Assembly (NCBI GenBank): GCA_016710595.1
Contig: JADJVM010000008.1
Location: 1,364,001-1,428,000, forward strand
Reading direction: 5' to 3'
DNA length: 64,000 nucleotides
Origin: Niastella sp.
Lineage (GTDB): Bacteria; Bacteroidota; Bacteroidia; Chitinophagales; Chitinophagaceae
Shown: piece by piece, positions 61,596 through 64,000 of the stretch
Layout: each line of letters starts with the position of its first letter
Numbering within the stretch: position 1 is the stretch's first letter
The notes under the pieces: model-generated
What the model was told of the DNA's origin: nothing
What the model saw: the letters and a program-made list of their open reading frames with translations, nothing else
The model's database searches: none
Made by a program: the position numbers and the translations under genes

Positions 61596-63226
61596 ATGAA
61601 ACTCATTACTTTCTGTAAATTAATTTTACCATTTGCCCTTTCCATTTTAATACTATCTGTGGTAAGATGTAAAAAAATGGATTCTTATCAGATTTCTGCC
61701 GATAATATTACCATTACAAATAATTTCTTTAAATTATCAAATAGTGCTGACCAATTAATAAAAAGGATAAATAGTGCATTGCAAAGTAAAAACAGGGAGA
61801 ATGAATTTGTTATTGATTTTGCCAAAAAAATGGATACCCAATTTGGGATAAAACGCTTGCTACAATTAAAAATGCAAGTACTACTGAAAGTTTCTTACCA
61901 TCCAATATGGGAAATTTAACTCAGGATACGATTGTATGCATTCCTTTTGTGAAACAGGGAAACCAACGTGTGGCAGGTTTTATAGAAGCCAAATTAAGCC
62001 CAGGAGACAGTATTGATTTTAGATACAGGCTTACCCAGGATTACAAATTATTAAATTATAATGTGAGTAGCACTTCTTCTGTAACAGCAGAAAATTATGC
62101 AAGCCTGATTATGCATTTCGAAAAAATGATCTTTGGTTATAATGAATTTAAAATTTCAGATTACAATCTATTCAGGCAGCAGGCTGCTGATACAACTACG
62201 CTGTTTGTTGATATTTCAGATTCGGCAAGCGGGCAAAGTTTATCGCAAAATAATGTAACCACTATATACCAGTGTACCAACTCACAAGTATATGTAAGCT
62301 GGAGTTGTAATAATAATTTTAATATTGTTCCCGGCTGTGGTATATTTTTTTCCTATAATAATTGTTATATAATTGGTATTGAGTGGGATGATGGTGAAAC
62401 AACAGGCGGTGGGCCGGAAGGGGTACCTACAACCGGTGGAGGTTCTGGTGGAATACCCTATTATTACCTGTGCAACCCTGCTGGCAATTTTCAAACCAAC
62501 CAGGTAGTACAGCCGGGAAATTTACCTGATTGCCCGCCGGCAAACGAAGATCCGGGGTGGGATCCTTTGCCTATGGATGATCCTGCTCCCCCGGTTCCTT
62601 GCGATCCGTTTATTCAATCACTCAATCAAAATGCAAGTTTTATATATTATCTTAAATACTTAAACTCTACGCCTATTAAAACTCAGCCTTACGAAACTGG
62701 TTTTGCCGTTACTTTTCCAGATAATTATCAGTTTAAACAGGGCAGTTATAATGATGCATCCATTACCTGGAATAATTTAAATAATATAGGTGCTATTATG
62801 CATTGTCACTATAGTGGGTTGGCGGGTATATTTACACCAGATGATATTGTTTTAATGGCTCAGATTTATATTGGAAATTATGCTCAAGATCCTAACAACT
62901 TATTCTTTGCACTTACCACCCCAACGGGCAACCCAATAATCATGAAAGTAAAAGACCCGCTGGCTTTCAGGGCATTTGCTTTAAGTATAGTAGGCGATGG
63001 AGTGGGTGGATGGGATGATATTAAAATGGAACAATTTGAACATGATTATGCCGATAAATTTAGAAGCCCCAATCAAGAAACAAATATGGTCGCATTTTTG
63101 AATATGCTGAAAGAAAAAAATGCGGATAATGCCATTGGCCTTTATCAAAGTGATAAAAACTGTATAAACTGGAACCCCGCATCCCTTACAGCTTTAGGAA
63201 GTTTACAGGTTGCCCCCTGCCAATAA
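61596..63226 (+). pseudogene. Secreted JAMM-like protein gene broken by a poly-A frameshift
   Basis: Two frames, 61596-61919 and 61907-63226, make one gene. The first ends ...DFAKK and then nonsense. Reading on after one added A in the A7 run at 61824-61830 gives NGYPIWDKTLATIKN, which leads straight into the second frame. The restored protein (~543 residues) has a signal sequence/lipobox-like start (SVVRC), a Gly-rich linker (~270-290), and a C-terminal part with ETG (E367), HCH (H403, H405) and IFTPDD (T414, D417): E...HxHx8Tx2D, close to a JAMM/MPN metalloprotease motif. It may be a true mutation or a sequencing error. Function is unknown; the following small gene belongs with it. Confidence 0.65.
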
Positions 63227-63252
63227 TTATAATAAAATTAAAAAACAAATTT

Positions 63253-63780
63253 ATGAAATACTTTCTCATACTATTATTTACCGCAATTACGGCTACTGCA
63301 AATGCCCAGCTCCCGCTCGAATATGATACCTGCAATACATTACAACAATATCAGGGTGAGTGGATGAATGTAACGGGCACAGATACTTTACGCATTTATT
63401 TGAAGCCTGTAAGAACATACGAAACCGTGTACAATAATATTAAAGACAATTTATGGGGATGGATAGAGTATAAGCGGGGCAATAATATTGTAATGAGTAA
63501 CTATGCCAACCGAAACCTACCTGTTTCTAATGATTGGCTGTATATGTTTAATATTACAAATCTAAGGATAAAAAAATATGGATGCAATTCTGAACAATTA
63601 GTAGGTAGGTTTATAGATTTTAATCACCATCGTGGAATGATAAACTGGTCAGCAGATATTATTGTAAGCCCTACTGATGTAAAAATGAATGTTTTGCAAC
63701 AACGCACTCCATATTATAACTTAAATTTAAACGATACGACAATGACACTGCCCAGCAGGTTTACGCTTATTAAGCAATAA
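63253..63780 (+). CDS. Small secreted protein, DUF6705-like
   Basis: A 175-residue exported protein with signal peptide MKYFLILLFTAITATANAQ. The mature part has a beta-rich look: YQGEWMNVTGTDTLRIYLKPV (~36-56), NLWGWIEYKRGN (~70) and a closing TMTLPSRFTLIKQ. This WxYxxGxDTFxIxL layout resembles DUF6705-type proteins of Bacteroidota whose function is unknown. It lies 26 bp after the frameshifted JAMM-like gene, and the two were probably cotranscribed. I am fairly sure it is a gene and unsure of the family. Confidence 0.65.
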   Translation: MKYFLILLFTAITATANAQLPLEYDTCNTLQQYQGEWMNVTGTDTLRIYLKPVRTYETVYNNIKDNLWGWIEYKRGNNIVMSNYANRNLPVSNDWLYMFNITNLRIKKYGCNSEQLVGRFIDFNHHRGMINWSADIIVSPTDVKMNVLQQRTPYYNLNLNDTTMTLPSRFTLIKQ

Positions 63781-63808
63781 TATTTTGTTGTTCATCCCTC
63801 CGCCGCAG

Positions 63809-63823
63809 TTCGTGACTCACGAA
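63809..63823. repeat. Perfect palindrome in the 3' intergenic region
   Basis: TTCGTGA-C-TCACGAA, 7-bp arms around one base, between the DUF6705-like gene and the truncated JAMM-like fragment. It lies in GC-rich DNA unlike its surroundings (CCTCCGCCGCAG just before), suggesting an inserted or dispersed element. Confidence 0.4.
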
Positions 63824-63834
63824 ACGCAACATAA

Positions 63835-64000
63835 GACAGCACAACGAAGGGGTTTTCACACACGCACCTGAATGATTATTTAGTAAATTCAGTGAATCCT
63901 GATGGAGTTGAAAAAAGTGAATTAAAACAACCCGTCCGTATATTTACGCCTGCAGATGTGGATGTATTAATGAAGGTTATCAATATAAACCGCAACTCCG
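63835..64000 (+). pseudogene. 5'-truncated second JAMM-like copy, running off the window
   Basis: The frame is open from 63835 to the end with no start codon before the key motif. It reads GFSHTHLNDYLVNS then PVRIFTPADVDVLMKVI. HTH and FTPAD match HCH and IFTPDD of the gene at 61596-63226, and the following residues align as well. A stop precedes it in frame (63832-63834), so the N-terminal part is lost or lies in another frame. It looks like a tandem relative that has lost its 5' end. Confidence 0.55.

Noticed and set aside
1..64000. tRNA or rRNA genes
   Set aside because: No cloverleaf with a recognisable T-arm and no rRNA-like stretch was seen by eye. A tRNA scan would settle this.

Overview
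The window reads as chromosome of a Bacteroidota bacterium, most likely family Chitinophagaceae or a near relative. The evidence is AT-rich DNA with few Shine-Dalgarno sequences, several TAnnTTTG-type promoter boxes, a fused lpxC/fabZ gene, a PorX-type (response regulator + PglZ) protein of the type IX secretion system, paired M16 peptidases and Wzi/RemB-like surface proteins. No rRNA or tRNA gene, CRISPR array or prophage was seen. Most of the window is ordinary core genome. The accessory DNA sits at about 10.6-13.5 kb and 61.5-64 kb.

Layout. 0-10 kb: a YeiH-type transporter cut by the window edge, an outer-membrane barrel protein, dihydroorotase, a short MutS-like ATPase, a DPP IV-type peptidase, an Hsp15-like S4 protein, trmD, and a NarL-type regulator with its kinase and a membrane protein. 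10.6-13.5 kb: a lipoprotein, an IS200-like Y1 transposase beside a tandem array of hairpin repeats (a REP/RAYT-like unit), a decayed M43 metalloprotease whose 5' end stops at the array, and a solo LuxR-type DNA-binding protein. A ~38-bp G-run/C-run element stands upstream of that regulator and again upstream of the lipoprotein gene. 13.5-20 kb: acyltransferase, acyl-CoA dehydrogenase and two peptide transporters (OPT, POT). 20-28 kb: purD, the complete rod-shape/elongasome set mreB-mreC-mreD-mrdA-rodA, and an MBL-fold hydrolase. 28-30 kb: ECF sigma factor, membrane anti-sigma candidate and a small periplasmic protein. 30-42 kb: FkbM methyltransferase, S1/P1 nuclease, ComEC, purH, EamA transporter, polysaccharide-deacetylase-like protein, LutB and CopA. 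41-50 kb: tsaE-ald, then a leftward lipid A operon (HD protein, lpxD, lpxC/fabZ, lpxA, ABC ATPase), then porX. 50-61.5 kb: MBL hydrolase, OmpR-type regulator, M16 pair, HerA-like ATPase, LTA-synthase-like sulfatase and recQ. 61.5-64 kb: a secreted protein gene broken by a one-base loss in a poly-A run and carrying a JAMM-like metal motif, a small secreted protein, and a 5'-truncated second JAMM-like copy running off the window.

The genes suggest a Gram-negative, rod-shaped, peptide-using bacterium: S9 and M16 peptidases with OPT/POT uptake and alanine and acyl-CoA dehydrogenases. It makes lipid A and probably secretes by the type IX route. The most unusual material is the repeat/transposase/pseudogene/regulator block near 12 kb and the JAMM-like family at the right edge. 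No complete undescribed multi-gene system can be demonstrated from this sequence alone.
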